DNA of 64,000 nucleotides from Bacteroides intestinalis (GTDB taxonomy: Bacteria > Bacteroidota > Bacteroidia > Bacteroidales > Bacteroidaceae). Position 1 is the stretch's first letter. Each line of letters begins with the position of its first letter. Of this stretch, positions 1 to 9,252 are shown piece after piece. Position numbers and translations under genes: made by a program. The notes beneath the pieces are model-generated. The model worked only from the letters and a program-made list of their open reading frames with translations, ran no database searches and had not been told where the DNA came from. The DNA is taken from positions 117,102 through 181,101 of the forward strand of contig NZ_QRZF01000010.1 of assembly GCF_003464595.1 (NCBI RefSeq), read 5' to 3'.

Positions 1-1
1 C

Positions 2-1135
2 CTGAGGATGGAGCGCAGTAATTTTTTCCCTTCTATTTCTTTAAATGGTGGATGGCTCCGCCAGCAAAGCAGTGGTAACACCACCGAATTGCCCCAATCC
101 ATCACACATTATTATGATGCGTCGCTCAATGCCAGTTGGGAACTGGATATATTCGGAAGCATCCGGCAACGGGTAAAGGCGCAACGGGAAACATTCCAAG
201 CCAGCCGTGAAGAGTACATCTCCGTACAGGTATCCCTCTGTGCACAAGTAGCTTCTGCCTACATCAACCTGCGGGAACTGCAACAGGAATTGCAGGTAGT
301 AATGCATAACTGCCGGACGCAAGAAGAAGTGCTCAACATCACCGAAGTACGCTACAACACGGGACTTGTATCGAAACTGGATGTAGCACAGGCTAAATCA
401 GTGTATTTCAGCACTAAAGCATCTGTTCCGCAACTGGAATCCGGAATCAGCCAATACATCAACTCGCTGGCTATTCTGCTGGGAACTTATCCGCAGGAAA
501 TACGCCCCACATTGGAAAGAATCGGGAAATTGCCCGACTACATGGAACCTGTTGGAGTAGGATTACCCGCCGATTTATTGCTTCGTCGTCCCGATGTGCG
601 CCAGGCCGAAAGACTGGTTAATGCACAAGCCGCACTATTGGGAGCCAGCAAAAGCGACTGGCTACCACAAGTATTCCTGAAAGGATCTGTAGGATATGCC
701 GCTCGTGATCTGAAAGACCTGACCCGACGGAAAAGCATGACATTTGAAATTGCCCCAACCCTCAGTTGGACACTCTTCAGCGGAACAAAGCTGGTGAATG
801 CCACCAAACAGGCACGTGCACAACTGGACGAAGCAGTGCATAACTTCAACGAAACCGTGCTCACCGCTGTGCAGGAAACGGATAATGCAATGAATAATTA
901 CCGGAATTCCATCAAGCAGATTGTCGCCCTCCGGGAAGTACGAAATCAGGGACAAGAGACACTGAAACTCTCCCTGGAGCTTTATAAACAGGGACTTAGC
1001 CCTTTCCAGAATGTACTGGATGCACTCCGTTCGCTACTGACGTACGAAAACCAGTTGACGCAGGCGGAGGGTAGTTCACTGCTATATCTGGTGTCATTGT
1101 ACCAGGCACTGGGAGGAGGATATAAAGAGAACTGA
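2..1135 (+). CDS. Outer-membrane efflux channel, TolC/OprM/NodT family (5' end cut by window)
   Basis: Outer-membrane exit duct of a tripartite RND pump. The reading frame is open to the first bases of the window, so the signal peptide and first part of the protein lie upstream; an internal ATG at position 8 is not the true start. The visible part has the two-fold repeated helical hairpins of the family, with segments such as VSLCAQVASAYINL and ADLLLRRPDVRQAER, the latter a hallmark of the OprM/NodT type. It ends 27 bp before the adaptor gene, so the three genes read as one operon. Order here is channel, adaptor, pump. Family assignment is strong; the transported substrate cannot be read from sequence. 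Confidence 0.93.
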   Translation: MRMERSNFFPSISLNGGWLRQQSSGNTTELPQSITHYYDASLNASWELDIFGSIRQRVKAQRETFQASREEYISVQVSLCAQVASAYINLRELQQELQVVMHNCRTQEEVLNITEVRYNTGLVSKLDVAQAKSVYFSTKASVPQLESGISQYINSLAILLGTYPQEIRPTLERIGKLPDYMEPVGVGLPADLLLRRPDVRQAERLVNAQAALLGASKSDWLPQVFLKGSVGYAARDLKDLTRRKSMTFEIAPTLSWTLFSGTKLVNATKQARAQLDEAVHNFNETVLTAVQETDNAMNNYRNSIKQIVALREVRNQGQETLKLSLELYKQGLSPFQNVLDALRSLLTYENQLTQAEGSSLLYLVSLYQALGGGYKEN

Positions 1136-1162
1136 GTAATAATTCCTAAACCATAACCATAT

Positions 1163-2281
1163 ATGAAAAATGAAATGTACATCATCCTCACGCTGATTCC
1201 GTTGCTGGCGGGATGTGGGGACAAAAAAGAAGCAGCGCGCGGAGCGATGCCCGTTCCGGAGATAAGCGTAGCCAGTCCGGTGGTGAAAGACATCACACTG
1301 ACTAAAGAGTATCCGGGCTATCTGAGTTCGGAAAAGACCGTCGACCTGGTGGCACGGGTGAACGGAACCCTGCAAAGCATCGCCTATGCTCCGGGAAGCA
1401 GAGTTCGGAAAGGACAGGTGTTGTTCGTCATCGAACCCACTATTTACCAGGACAATGTAGAACAGGCGGAAGCGGAACTGAACACCGCCCGAGCCAATCT
1501 GGAATATGCCCAGAACAACTATGCCCGTATGCTGGAAGCTGTGAAAAGCGATGCTGTAAGCCAGATACAGGTGCTACAGTCGAAATCGAATGTTGCCACT
1601 TCGCAAGCGGCAGTCAGCAACGCCGAAGCTGCACTGAATACGGCACGCACAAATCTGGGCTACTGCACAGTCCGGGCACCGTTTGATGGGACTGTCAGCC
1701 GGAATCAAGTCGATGTGGGCAGTTATGTAGGGGGAAGTTTGCAACCTGTCACCCTTGCCACGATCTATAAAGATGACCTGCTATATACATACTTCAATAT
1801 CACTGATAACCAGTGGCTTGCCATGCTGATGCAACAAGGAACCGCACAGCAGAAAGATACACTGCCCCGGCAAATCACTGTTAATCTGGGGGAAGACGGC
1901 ATACAGCCGTATCCTGCCACACTCGATTACTTCGCACCAAATGTAGACCTGAGCACCGGAACTCTGAATCTGCGTGCCCGCCTGGACAACCCGAAAGGTT
2001 TACTGAAAAGCGGACTTTATGTCAGCATCACCTTGCCATACGGCAAAGAATCGCAGGCAATACTGATACCGGACGCATCTATCGGGACCGATCAATTGGG
2101 AAAATATGTGTATGTAGTGAACGATTCCGATATGGTGCGCTATCGCCACATCGAGGTGGGACAGTTGATAGACGACAGTCTGCGGCAAATAACCGGCGGA
2201 CTCTCGCCACAGGAACGCTACGTCACCCGGGCACTGATGAAAGTACGGGAAGGGATGAAAGTAAAGCCCATCAGCAAATAA
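1163..2281 (+). CDS. RND efflux periplasmic adaptor (membrane fusion protein, AcrA/MexA type)
   Basis: Adaptor linking the inner-membrane pump to the outer-membrane channel. The N-terminus is a lipoprotein signal: the lipobox LLAGC places the lipidated cysteine at residue 18. After it come a lipoyl/barrel-sandwich half (VDLVARVNGTLQSI), an alpha-helical hairpin (about residues 95-160), the second lipoyl half (TVRAPFDGTVSRNQVDVGSYV) and a beta-barrel and membrane-proximal domain. Length of 372 aa is normal. It lies 27 bp after the channel gene and 29 bp before the pump gene. Confidence 0.95.
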   Translation: MKNEMYIILTLIPLLAGCGDKKEAARGAMPVPEISVASPVVKDITLTKEYPGYLSSEKTVDLVARVNGTLQSIAYAPGSRVRKGQVLFVIEPTIYQDNVEQAEAELNTARANLEYAQNNYARMLEAVKSDAVSQIQVLQSKSNVATSQAAVSNAEAALNTARTNLGYCTVRAPFDGTVSRNQVDVGSYVGGSLQPVTLATIYKDDLLYTYFNITDNQWLAMLMQQGTAQQKDTLPRQITVNLGEDGIQPYPATLDYFAPNVDLSTGTLNLRARLDNPKGLLKSGLYVSITLPYGKESQAILIPDASIGTDQLGKYVYVVNDSDMVRYRHIEVGQLIDDSLRQITGGLSPQERYVTRALMKVREGMKVKPISK

Positions 2282-2310
2282 CCAATCGTAAATAACTAAA
2301 TACTAAGCTC

Positions 2311-5300
2311 ATGTTCTCAAAATTCTTCATAAACCGTCCTATCTTTGCTACCGTGCTTGCGCTGCTGATCGTGGTGGCGGGACTGGTCACACTGGGCATA
2401 CTCCCCATTGCGCAGTATCCGGACATTACGCCGCCTACCGTTCAGGTCAGCGCCGTCTATCCGGGTGCCAACGCGCAGACAGTGGCCCAAACCGTGGGTA
2501 TACCCATCGAGCAGCAAGTAAACGGAGTGGAAGGCATGCTTTATATGTCCTCCAATTCCTCCTCATCGGGTGCCTATTCACTCACCATTACTTTTGCCGT
2601 CGGAACAGATATCGACATGGCAACCGTACAAGTCCAAAACCGTGTCAGCGTGGCACAGGCTTCATTGCCAACCCCGGTAGTGGTACAGGGAGTAACCGTT
2701 CAAAAGCAGTCGTCGAACATCGTGATGTTCCTCACCATGACTTCCGAAAACAAGGAATATGACGGACTATACCTCAGCAACTACGCCACCCTGAACCTTG
2801 CCGACCAGTTGACGCGCGTGCCGGGCGTAGGCGCTGTCAATGTGATGGGAGCGGGAGACTACTCCATGCGTATCTGGCTGGACCCGGCAGCACTGCGTAT
2901 CCGTAATCTTTCGGCAGCCGATGTCTACCAGGCCATTCAATCACAGAATGTAGAAGTCAGTGCCGGAGCCGTGGGACAACCCCTGCCAGGAAATCCTACT
3001 CCGGGCAACACTAACATCGGCAATGTCTCTTCCGGCAACAATGCCCCTGCCTATCAATACAGTCTGACGGTGAAAGGGCGACTTTCGTCTCCCGAAGAGT
3101 TCGGCAATATCATCTTACGAACAGAAGCGGGCGGGAGAGTGCTTCGCCTCCGTGATGTGGCTCACATCGACCTTGGCTCCGCATCCTACAGCGTCGTATC
3201 CCGGCTGAACGGGCAACCTACCGCCGCCATTGCCATCTATCAGCAACCGGGTTCCAATTCGCTGGATGTATCCAAAGGCGTGAAAGAGAAGATGCAGGAA
3301 CTGTCAGAATCGTTCCCCAGCGGCATCCATTACAGTGTAACCCTGGATACGACGGACGTCATCCACGCTTCAGTAGACGAAGTGCTGGTAACTTTCCTGG
3401 AAACAACCCTGCTTGTGGTACTTGTCATCTTCCTTTTCCTACAAAATTGGCGGGCGGTTATCATTCCGTGTATCACCATTCCCGTATCACTCATCGGTAC
3501 TCTGGCAGTGATGGCGCTCTTCGGATTCTCCATCAATACACTGACGCTGTTCGGACTGATACTTGCCGTGGCCATTGTGGTGGATGACGCCATTGTGGTA
3601 GTGGAAAACTCCACGCGTTTGCTTGATACGGGGCAGTACAGTGCCCGGCAGGCGGTCATTCAGGCGATGGGAGAGATCACCGGTCCGATTGTGGGCGTAG
3701 TGCTGGTGTTGCTTGCCGTATTTATTCCGACAATGCTCGTCAGCGGTATCTCCGGACAGCTTTATAAGCAGTTTGCACTGACTATTGCTGCCAGCACCGT
3801 GCTAAGCGGTTTCAACTCGCTGACACTGACTCCGGCATTGTGTGCCTTGATATTACAGCCCACGAAACCTGCACAGTCGCCACTTTTCCGGGGCTTCAAC
3901 TTTGTGTACGACAAGACACAAGGGATATATGATAAAACCGTGGGTTGGTTGCTCCGGCGTCCTGCTGCTGCACTGTTGTCTTATGCCGGGTTTACAGCGC
4001 TCGCTGTGATCCTGTTTATGAAGTGGCCCAGTACCTTTATTCCCGAAGAAGATGACGGGTATTTCCTTGCCGTGGTGCAATTGCCGCCTGCTTCAAGTCT
4101 GGAACGTACAGAAGCTGTCGGACGTGAGATCAATGAAATCCTCAACAGCTATCCCGAAGTGAAAAATTATATCGGCATATCCGGCTTCTCTGTCATGGGA
4201 GGCGGGGAACAGAGTAATTCCGGCACCTATTTCGTCATCCTGAAGAACTGGGACGAGCGTAAAGGAAAGGAACATACGGCCCAGTCTGTAGTAAATCGTT
4301 TCAATGCGCAGGCTTATGGAATTCAGGAAGCAGAAGTTTTTGCCATGGTGCCCCCTGCCATTCCCGGACTCGGTGCTACGGGCGGTCTACAGCTACAAGT
4401 GGAAGATCGTAATAACCTCGGTGCCACAGAAATGCAACATGCCGTAGAGACACTGATGGCAACCTATCACACCAAACCCGCATTGGCATCCGTCAGCAGT
4501 CAGTATCAGGCTAATGTACCCCAGTATTTCCTGAACATCGACCGGGATAAAGTGCAATTGATGGGTATTCCGCTGAACAGTGTCTTTACTTCCTTAGGTT
4601 ACTACATGGGAGCTGCTTATGTGAACGATTTCGTTGAGTTCGGTCGTATTTATCAAGTAAAACTCGGTGCACGGGATCGTGCCCAACGGATCATTGACGA
4701 TGTACTGAAGTTGAGTGTACAGAATGCATCGGGAGAGATGGTACCGTTTTCAGCCTTTATGCGGGTGGAGGAACAGTTGGGAATGGACCAGATCAACCGT
4801 TACAATATGTATTCCACTGCCTCCGTCACTTGCAACGTAGCCCCGGGAAGCAGTTCCGGAGAGGCGATACAGCAAATGGAGGCACTCTTTAAGGAGCAAT
4901 TGGGCGATGAATTTGGTTATGAATGGACGTCAGTAGCTTATCAGGAAACGCAGGCGGGAACGACGACAACCGTTGTGTTTGTAATGGCGTTACTCGTTGC
5001 CTTCCTGGTACTTGCAGCACAGTACGAGAGTTGGACGAGCCCGGTAGCTGCGGTCATCGGACTTCCGGTAGCATTGTTGGGAGCGATGATTGGCTGTCTC
5101 ATTATGGGAACACCTGTCAGCATCTATACACAAATCGGTATTATCCTGCTTGTGGCACTGTCGGCAAAAAATGGTATTCTGATTGTAGAGTTCGCCCGCG
5201 ATTTCCGTGCGCAAGGCAACTCCATTCGTGATGCGGCATTCCAGGCAGGGCATATCCGCTTGCGGCCTATCCTGATGACATCCCTGGCATTTGTATTCGG

Positions 5301-5493
5301 TGTGATGCCGTTGCTGTTTGCTACGGGTGCAGGAGCGGAAAGCCGTATTGCACTGGGAGCTGCCGTCGTGTTCGGTATGGCACTGAATACATTGCTTGCC
5401 ACAGTCTATATCCCTAATTTCTATGAGTTGATGCAGAAGATACAGGAAAAATTGGGAAAGAAGCAGATAGAAGAAAAGACTGAGAAGGTTTAG
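2311..5493 (+). CDS. RND multidrug efflux pump, AcrB/HAE1 family
   Basis: Inner-membrane proton-driven drug exporter, 1060 aa. It begins with the typical [17 protein letters not shown] and has two repeats, each with a periplasmic porter domain and a membrane domain. The proton-relay aspartates are present in [11 protein letters not shown] (Asp425 and Asp426), and the partner lysine lies in [14 protein letters not shown] in the second half. A Gly/Asn/Pro-rich stretch at about residues 222-248 looks like a small insertion relative to E. coli AcrB. It is the last gene of the operon; a strong nested hairpin follows 45 bp downstream. Substrate range is not predictable. Confidence 0.96.
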   Translation: MFSKFFINRPIFATVLALLIVVAGLVTLGILPIAQYPDITPPTVQVSAVYPGANAQTVAQTVGIPIEQQVNGVEGMLYMSSNSSSSGAYSLTITFAVGTDIDMATVQVQNRVSVAQASLPTPVVVQGVTVQKQSSNIVMFLTMTSENKEYDGLYLSNYATLNLADQLTRVPGVGAVNVMGAGDYSMRIWLDPAALRIRNLSAADVYQAIQSQNVEVSAGAVGQPLPGNPTPGNTNIGNVSSGNNAPAYQYSLTVKGRLSSPEEFGNIILRTEAGGRVLRLRDVAHIDLGSASYSVVSRLNGQPTAAIAIYQQPGSNSLDVSKGVKEKMQELSESFPSGIHYSVTLDTTDVIHASVDEVLVTFLETTLLVVLVIFLFLQNWRAVIIPCITIPVSLIGTLAVMALFGFSINTLTLFGLILAVAIVVDDAIVVVENSTRLLDTGQYSARQAVIQAMGEITGPIVGVVLVLLAVFIPTMLVSGISGQLYKQFALTIAASTVLSGFNSLTLTPALCALILQPTKPAQSPLFRGFNFVYDKTQGIYDKTVGWLLRRPAAALLSYAGFTALAVILFMKWPSTFIPEEDDGYFLAVVQLPPASSLERTEAVGREINEILNSYPEVKNYIGISGFSVMGGGEQSNSGTYFVILKNWDERKGKEHTAQSVVNRFNAQAYGIQEAEVFAMVPPAIPGLGATGGLQLQVEDRNNLGATEMQHAVETLMATYHTKPALASVSSQYQANVPQYFLNIDRDKVQLMGIPLNSVFTSLGYYMGAAYVNDFVEFGRIYQVKLGARDRAQRIIDDVLKLSVQNASGEMVPFSAFMRVEEQLGMDQINRYNMYSTASVTCNVAPGSSSGEAIQQMEALFKEQLGDEFGYEWTSVAYQETQAGTTTTVVFVMALLVAFLVLAAQYESWTSPVAAVIGLPVALLGAMIGCLIMGTPVSIYTQIGIILLVALSAKNGILIVEFARDFRAQGNSIRDAAFQAGHIRLRPILMTSLAFVFGVMPLLFATGAGAESRIALGAAVVFGMALNTLLATVYIPNFYELMQKIQEKLGKKQIEEKTEKV

Positions 5494-5537
5494 ACCCTGA
5501 TTGGGTTCATTGATTTAGATCCTGATCAGTCTCATTG

Positions 5538-5622
5538 AAAAGGGCTACACCCTTTGCCTCACATGGCTACACCATATCCCCAAAAGGGTGTAGCCATCCG
5601 GGGTAAAGGGTGTAGCCCTTTT
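5538..5622. terminator. Nested double hairpin between convergent genes
   Basis: An 18-bp perfect inverted repeat (AAAAGGGCTACACCCTTT at 5538-5555 with its complement at 5605-5622) encloses a second 10-bp inverted repeat (TGGCTACACC at 5564-5573 with 5587-5596). The core GGCTACACC occurs in both levels, so the arms can pair in more than one way. T-runs flank both sides, which fits a bidirectional terminator for the efflux operon and the convergent gene at 5632. Confidence 0.8.
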
Positions 5623-5631
5623 TAATGGATA

Positions 5632-6081
5632 TTATAACGTCTGATAATCAGGAATATCCGGAAGAAAAGTATAGCTGTTCCGCTCGTAATTCATCCGGCA
5701 GCAATAGTGCTGCATTCCATTACTCACTACCAAGTAATCTACTTTCAGCACCATATTGTAGCGCGTAATCTGGTCGAACACCGCTTGCGTAATCTCTATG
5801 TCCGGCGCTTTATACTCCACAATCATCCGTGCCGTGAGATCACGACGGTAAAGCACTGTGTCACAACGTTTCTTCGTTCCGTTTAGCTGTACCTGTACCT
5901 CGTTCGCCATCAATGTCTGCGGATATCCTTTATGGTTCAGCAGAAAATGTACGAAATGCTGGCGTACCCATTCTTCGGGCGTCAGTGCTACATATCGGCG
6001 CCGTATCACGTCGAAAATAGCAGGTTTCCCTTCACGGTTCACGACTTTAGCATCAAATACAGGTAAGTTTAACGATAACAT
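5632..6081 (-). CDS. Orphan HsdR N-terminal-like (PD-(D/E)XK nuclease fold) protein
   Basis: A 149-aa protein resembling the N-terminal nuclease domain of type I restriction HsdR subunits, standing alone. The motif residues look intact: Asp74 in KKRCDTVLY, then Glu89 and Lys91 in MIVEYKAP, followed by a helix carrying QITRYN. There is no helicase domain, and no HsdM or HsdS gene nearby. Similar stand-alone proteins are common in Bacteroides and are usually named only by domain. It is divergent from the AMP nucleosidase gene. A role in DNA repair or defence is speculation; the fold call is fairly safe. Confidence 0.8.
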   Translation of the reverse strand: MLSLNLPVFDAKVVNREGKPAIFDVIRRRYVALTPEEWVRQHFVHFLLNHKGYPQTLMANEVQVQLNGTKKRCDTVLYRRDLTARMIVEYKAPDIEITQAVFDQITRYNMVLKVDYLVVSNGMQHYCCRMNYERNSYTFLPDIPDYQTL

Positions 6082-6108
6082 ATTGATATGTGATAAGTGA
6101 TTAACAAA

Positions 6109-6140
6109 TTTCCGAATTCTACTTTTTTATTGTACTTTTG
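6109..6140 (+). promoter_or_regulatory. Promoter of the AMP nucleosidase gene
   Basis: A Bacteroidetes-type -7 box TACTTTTG at 6133-6140 follows a near-match -33 box TTTC at 6109-6112 with 20 nt between them. Transcription would start about 50 nt before the gene; the leader holds a small hairpin (TCCCT/AGGGA, 6157-6176). Confidence 0.65.
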
Positions 6141-6195
6141 TGAGTTAAATAATCGCTCCCTGAAAGTATTTAGGGAACAAATTTAATGAAATCTT

Positions 6196-6972
6196 ATGAA
6201 AACAAAGCAAGAAATCGTAGCTAACTGGCTGCCTCGTTACACAAAACGTAAGCTTGAGGACTTTGGAGAGTATATTCTGTTGACTAACTTCAACAAGTAT
6301 GTGGATATTTTTGCGGAGAAGTTCAATGTGCCCGTTCTTGGTAAAGACGCTAATATGACGTCTGCTTCAGCAGAAGGCATGACCATTATCAACTTTGGTA
6401 TGGGAAGCCCTAACGCTGCAATTATCATGGATTTACTAAGTGCTATACAGCCCAAAGCCTGCCTGTTCCTGGGCAAGTGCGGTGGTATCGATAAGAAAAA
6501 CAGAATAGGGGATCTCATCCTTCCTATCGCCGCCATCCGTGGCGAGGGAACTTCCAATGACTACTTCCCGCCCGAAGTACCGGCGCTACCGGCATTTATG
6601 TTGCAACGTGCCGTTTCTTCATCCATCCGCGACCATGCCCGCGACTATTGGACAGGTACCGTATACACTACCAACCGCCGCATTTGGGAGCATGATGAGG
6701 AATTCAAGGAATATTTGAAGAAAACCCGTGCCATGGCTGTCGATATGGAAACAGCAACTCTCTTCAGCTGCGGTTTTGCCAATCACATTCCTACCGGAGC
6801 CATCTTACTGGTTTCTGACCAGCCAATGATTCCTGAAGGAGTAAAAACCGATAAAAGCGATAACCTGGTTACCCAAAACTACGTAACCGAGCACGTTGAA
6901 ATCGGCATCGCATCCCTGCGTATGATTATCGACGAGAAGAAAACCGTAAAACATCTGAAATTCGACTGGTAA
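6196..6972 (+). CDS. amn: AMP nucleosidase
   Basis: Hydrolyses AMP to adenine and ribose 5-phosphate, a purine salvage and AMP-level control step. The 258-aa protein is the short form typical of Bacteroidetes, lacking the extra N-terminal domain of the E. coli enzyme. The nucleoside-phosphorylase-like core is visible: FGMGSPNAAIIMDLL, LFLGKCGGI, and the purine and ribose binding segment AMAVDMETATLFS near the C-terminus. It lies 8 bp before the polymerase delta gene and probably shares its transcript. A uridine or purine phosphorylase name is possible, but the overall pattern fits AMP nucleosidase best. Confidence 0.88.
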   Translation: MKTKQEIVANWLPRYTKRKLEDFGEYILLTNFNKYVDIFAEKFNVPVLGKDANMTSASAEGMTIINFGMGSPNAAIIMDLLSAIQPKACLFLGKCGGIDKKNRIGDLILPIAAIRGEGTSNDYFPPEVPALPAFMLQRAVSSSIRDHARDYWTGTVYTTNRRIWEHDEEFKEYLKKTRAMAVDMETATLFSCGFANHIPTGAILLVSDQPMIPEGVKTDKSDNLVTQNYVTEHVEIGIASLRMIIDEKKTVKHLKFDW

Positions 6973-6980
6973 AAACGAAT

Positions 6981-8000
6981 ATGGCAAAACAGGAAATCAC
7001 GTGTGATGACATTTTAAAGGAACTGAGAGCGAAACAATACCGTCCCGTCTATTATCTCATGGGCGAGGAACCCTATTACATCGACCTCATCGCCGACTAT
7101 ATAACAGACAATATTCTGACCGAAACGGAAAAGGAGTTCAACCTGACCGTTGTATACGGGGCAGATGTGGATATAGCTACTGTTATTAATGCCGCCAAGC
7201 GTTATCCGATGATGTCCGAGCATCAGGTGGTGGTGGTAAAGGAAGCGCAGAATATCCGTAATATGGAGGAGCTTTCTTATTACCTCCAAAAGCCACTGCT
7301 TTCTACCATATTAGTAATATGCCATAAACATGGCGTACTGGATCGAAGAAAGAAACTGGCTGCCGAAATCGAAAAGACTGGTGTTCTGTTTGAATCTAAA
7401 AAAGTGAAGGATGCGCAACTGCCTGCATTCATCACTTCTTATATGAAACGCAAAGGTATCGACGTGGAACCTAAAGCCACTGCCATGCTGGCCGATTTCG
7501 TTGGCGCCGACCTCAGTCGCCTCACAGGAGAGCTGGAAAAACTGATCATTACACTTCCAAAAGGTCATACACGCGTTACCCCCGAACAGATAGAGAAGAA
7601 CATTGGTATCAGTAAGGATTATAACAACTTCGAATTGCGCAGTGCCCTCGTTGAAAAGGATGTCCTGAAAGCTAATAAGATAATAAAATATTTTGAAGAA
7701 AATCCGAAAACAAACCCTATTCAAATGACTTTATCTTTACTTTTTGGATTCTTTTCTAACTTGATGTTGGCCTATTATGCCCCTGAAAAATCGGAGCAAG
7801 GCATAGCCAACATGTTGGGACTACGCACCCCCTGGCAGGCCAAAGACTATCTCGCAGCTATGCGTCGATATAATGGAGTAAAGACCATGCAAATTATCGG
7901 AGAAATACGATATGCAGATGCAAAATCTAAAGGAGTGGGAAATCCATCTTTAAGTGACGGGGATATTCTTCGCGAACTGGTCTTCAAGATCCTGCATTAA
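6981..8000 (+). CDS. holA: DNA polymerase III delta subunit
   Basis: Clamp-loader subunit that opens the beta sliding clamp. The 339-aa protein has the divergent AAA+ fold of HolA: YYLMGEEPYYIDLIADYI at the start takes the place of a Walker A segment, and a helical collar domain forms the C-terminal third (NNFELRSALVEKDVLKANKII onwards). Sequence conservation in this family is low, but order and length match. It starts 8 bp after amn. The stop codon overlaps the stop of a small antisense reading frame (see findings), and hairpins lie 140-220 bp downstream. Confidence 0.93.
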   Translation: MAKQEITCDDILKELRAKQYRPVYYLMGEEPYYIDLIADYITDNILTETEKEFNLTVVYGADVDIATVINAAKRYPMMSEHQVVVVKEAQNIRNMEELSYYLQKPLLSTILVICHKHGVLDRRKKLAAEIEKTGVLFESKKVKDAQLPAFITSYMKRKGIDVEPKATAMLADFVGADLSRLTGELEKLIITLPKGHTRVTPEQIEKNIGISKDYNNFELRSALVEKDVLKANKIIKYFEENPKTNPIQMTLSLLFGFFSNLMLAYYAPEKSEQGIANMLGLRTPWQAKDYLAAMRRYNGVKTMQIIGEIRYADAKSKGVGNPSLSDGDILRELVFKILH

Positions 8001-8140
8001 CAGCTTTTTTCTTCTATACACTCTTCATTAAACAAGAAATTTAGCTTTTCCTTCACCCCCTTCCACCGTTCCCAAACGTACTGTTCATAGTAATAGAGTG
8101 TGGAAGGGTATCTGAAATACATACAACGTATTCGCAGAAA

Positions 8141-8222
8141 CAGATGGTCTATATACAGTGAACAGACCATTTATCTGATATAAACACATGGTCTATTTGC
8201 ATTAAATAGACCATGTGTTTTT
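8141..8222 (+). terminator. Two consecutive hairpins sharing arm sequence, likely holA terminator
   Basis: Hairpin 1 pairs CAGATGGTCT (8141-8150) with AGACCAT and ATCTG (8164-8177). Hairpin 2 is a perfect 17-bp stem, AAACACATGGTCTATTT (8182-8198) with 8204-8220, a 5-nt loop and then T residues. Both stems contain ATGGTCT/AGACCAT, so left and right arms can be exchanged. The second hairpin is a credible intrinsic terminator. Confidence 0.65.
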
Positions 8223-9167
8223 ATATAATATATTCTCCTGTCCCGAGTAAAGCAGGCATATTTTTATAGGAAAACAATATACTTTTTCTAAGAAAAAGGA
8301 AAATTATATTTAGAAAGTGGTCAGCAGATCAATAGAAATAGATCGTCTATTTCTTATTTTAGAGGAGATTATACTTGTTAACTATATCAGCAATAATAGA
8401 GAAGTAAATGCCATTTTCACTATCATTATGTCATTTCTCACTTAAGAAAGGGTTATTTTTCTAGAATGAGAGAATTTTAGAACTAAAAATTAGGGTATAA
8501 TATACTGTATTACAACTAAATACACTCAAAATAAGCCCCTGAGAATTAAGAAATTCCAAGTTCCCGATCATTTATACAGAAATAAAGCAAGGATTTACAA
8601 TTACGAAGACTTTAGAACATATCAATTGGGCTCTTCTTATTTTAGTGTAACAAATTCTTTCTGTAATATCGAATCTATCATCAAGAATAAATGCAATTAG
8701 AAAAGGAAATAGTTGCTATTTCAACTATGAAATATTAAAAACGTAATATCACTATATTCACAATTGGATATATAACAATTATACATATAACAAACGTAAT
8801 TAAAAGATATAATACACAATTGTAATAAGACTGCTTTTAATGAAGTAATGATAAAATAACAAAGGTAATAGGATAGGGGTTAACGAGGAGTGAAATAACA
8901 ATTAAATTGCTAATAATCAATATAAATATAGCCATTTATATGATCTATCAGTTCATAAATAGAGAAATCAATGAGAAAACAATTGTAATATAGGATATAC
9001 TATAGAAAGAACTTAAATTTATATACATAATAACCAATAACATACATAGTTTTATTAAAGTACAGATATGGGCTTAAAATCTAGGTAATATATATCATCA
9101 CATTTGTATATATAACATTTGAAATAGAAATCATACAATTGTAATATGAAAGAATTCACATTTTTAA
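8223..9167. other. Long AT-rich region without convincing genes
   Basis: About 950 bp of very AT-rich DNA with frequent stops in all frames and no open frame of useful length. It holds a 9-bp hairpin (AGAAATAGA/TCTATTTCT, 8334-8354) and repeated ACAATTGTAATA motifs at 8816-8827, 8979-8990 and 9135-9146. A partial copy, ACAATTGG, lies at 8760-8767. Composition differs sharply from the flanking genes, which suggests an old insertion remnant or a regulatory or structural region. Confidence 0.6.
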
Positions 9168-9210
9168 TTTGCTTTTGTAACTTCATTTTTTTACTTTTGT
9201 AATTCAAAAG
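9168..9210 (+). promoter_or_regulatory. Promoter of the HTH regulator with overlapping palindrome
   Basis: TTTG at 9168-9171, a 20-nt spacer and TACTTTTG at 9192-9199 match the Bacteroidetes promoter consensus. The -7 box overlaps the palindrome CTTTTG-TAATT-CAAAAG (9194-9210), and a fourth ACAATTGTAA motif lies at 9220-9229 just before the gene. The overlap is what an autoregulatory operator would look like; that role is inferred. Confidence 0.65.
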
Positions 9211-9252
9211 AGAATCAATACAATTGTAAACATCACCTATATCGCAACAGTT

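Noticed and set aside
5632..6081. Remnant of a type I restriction system
   Set aside because: The frame is complete with start, stop and intact motif residues, and there is no trace of hsdM, hsdS or the HsdR helicase part.
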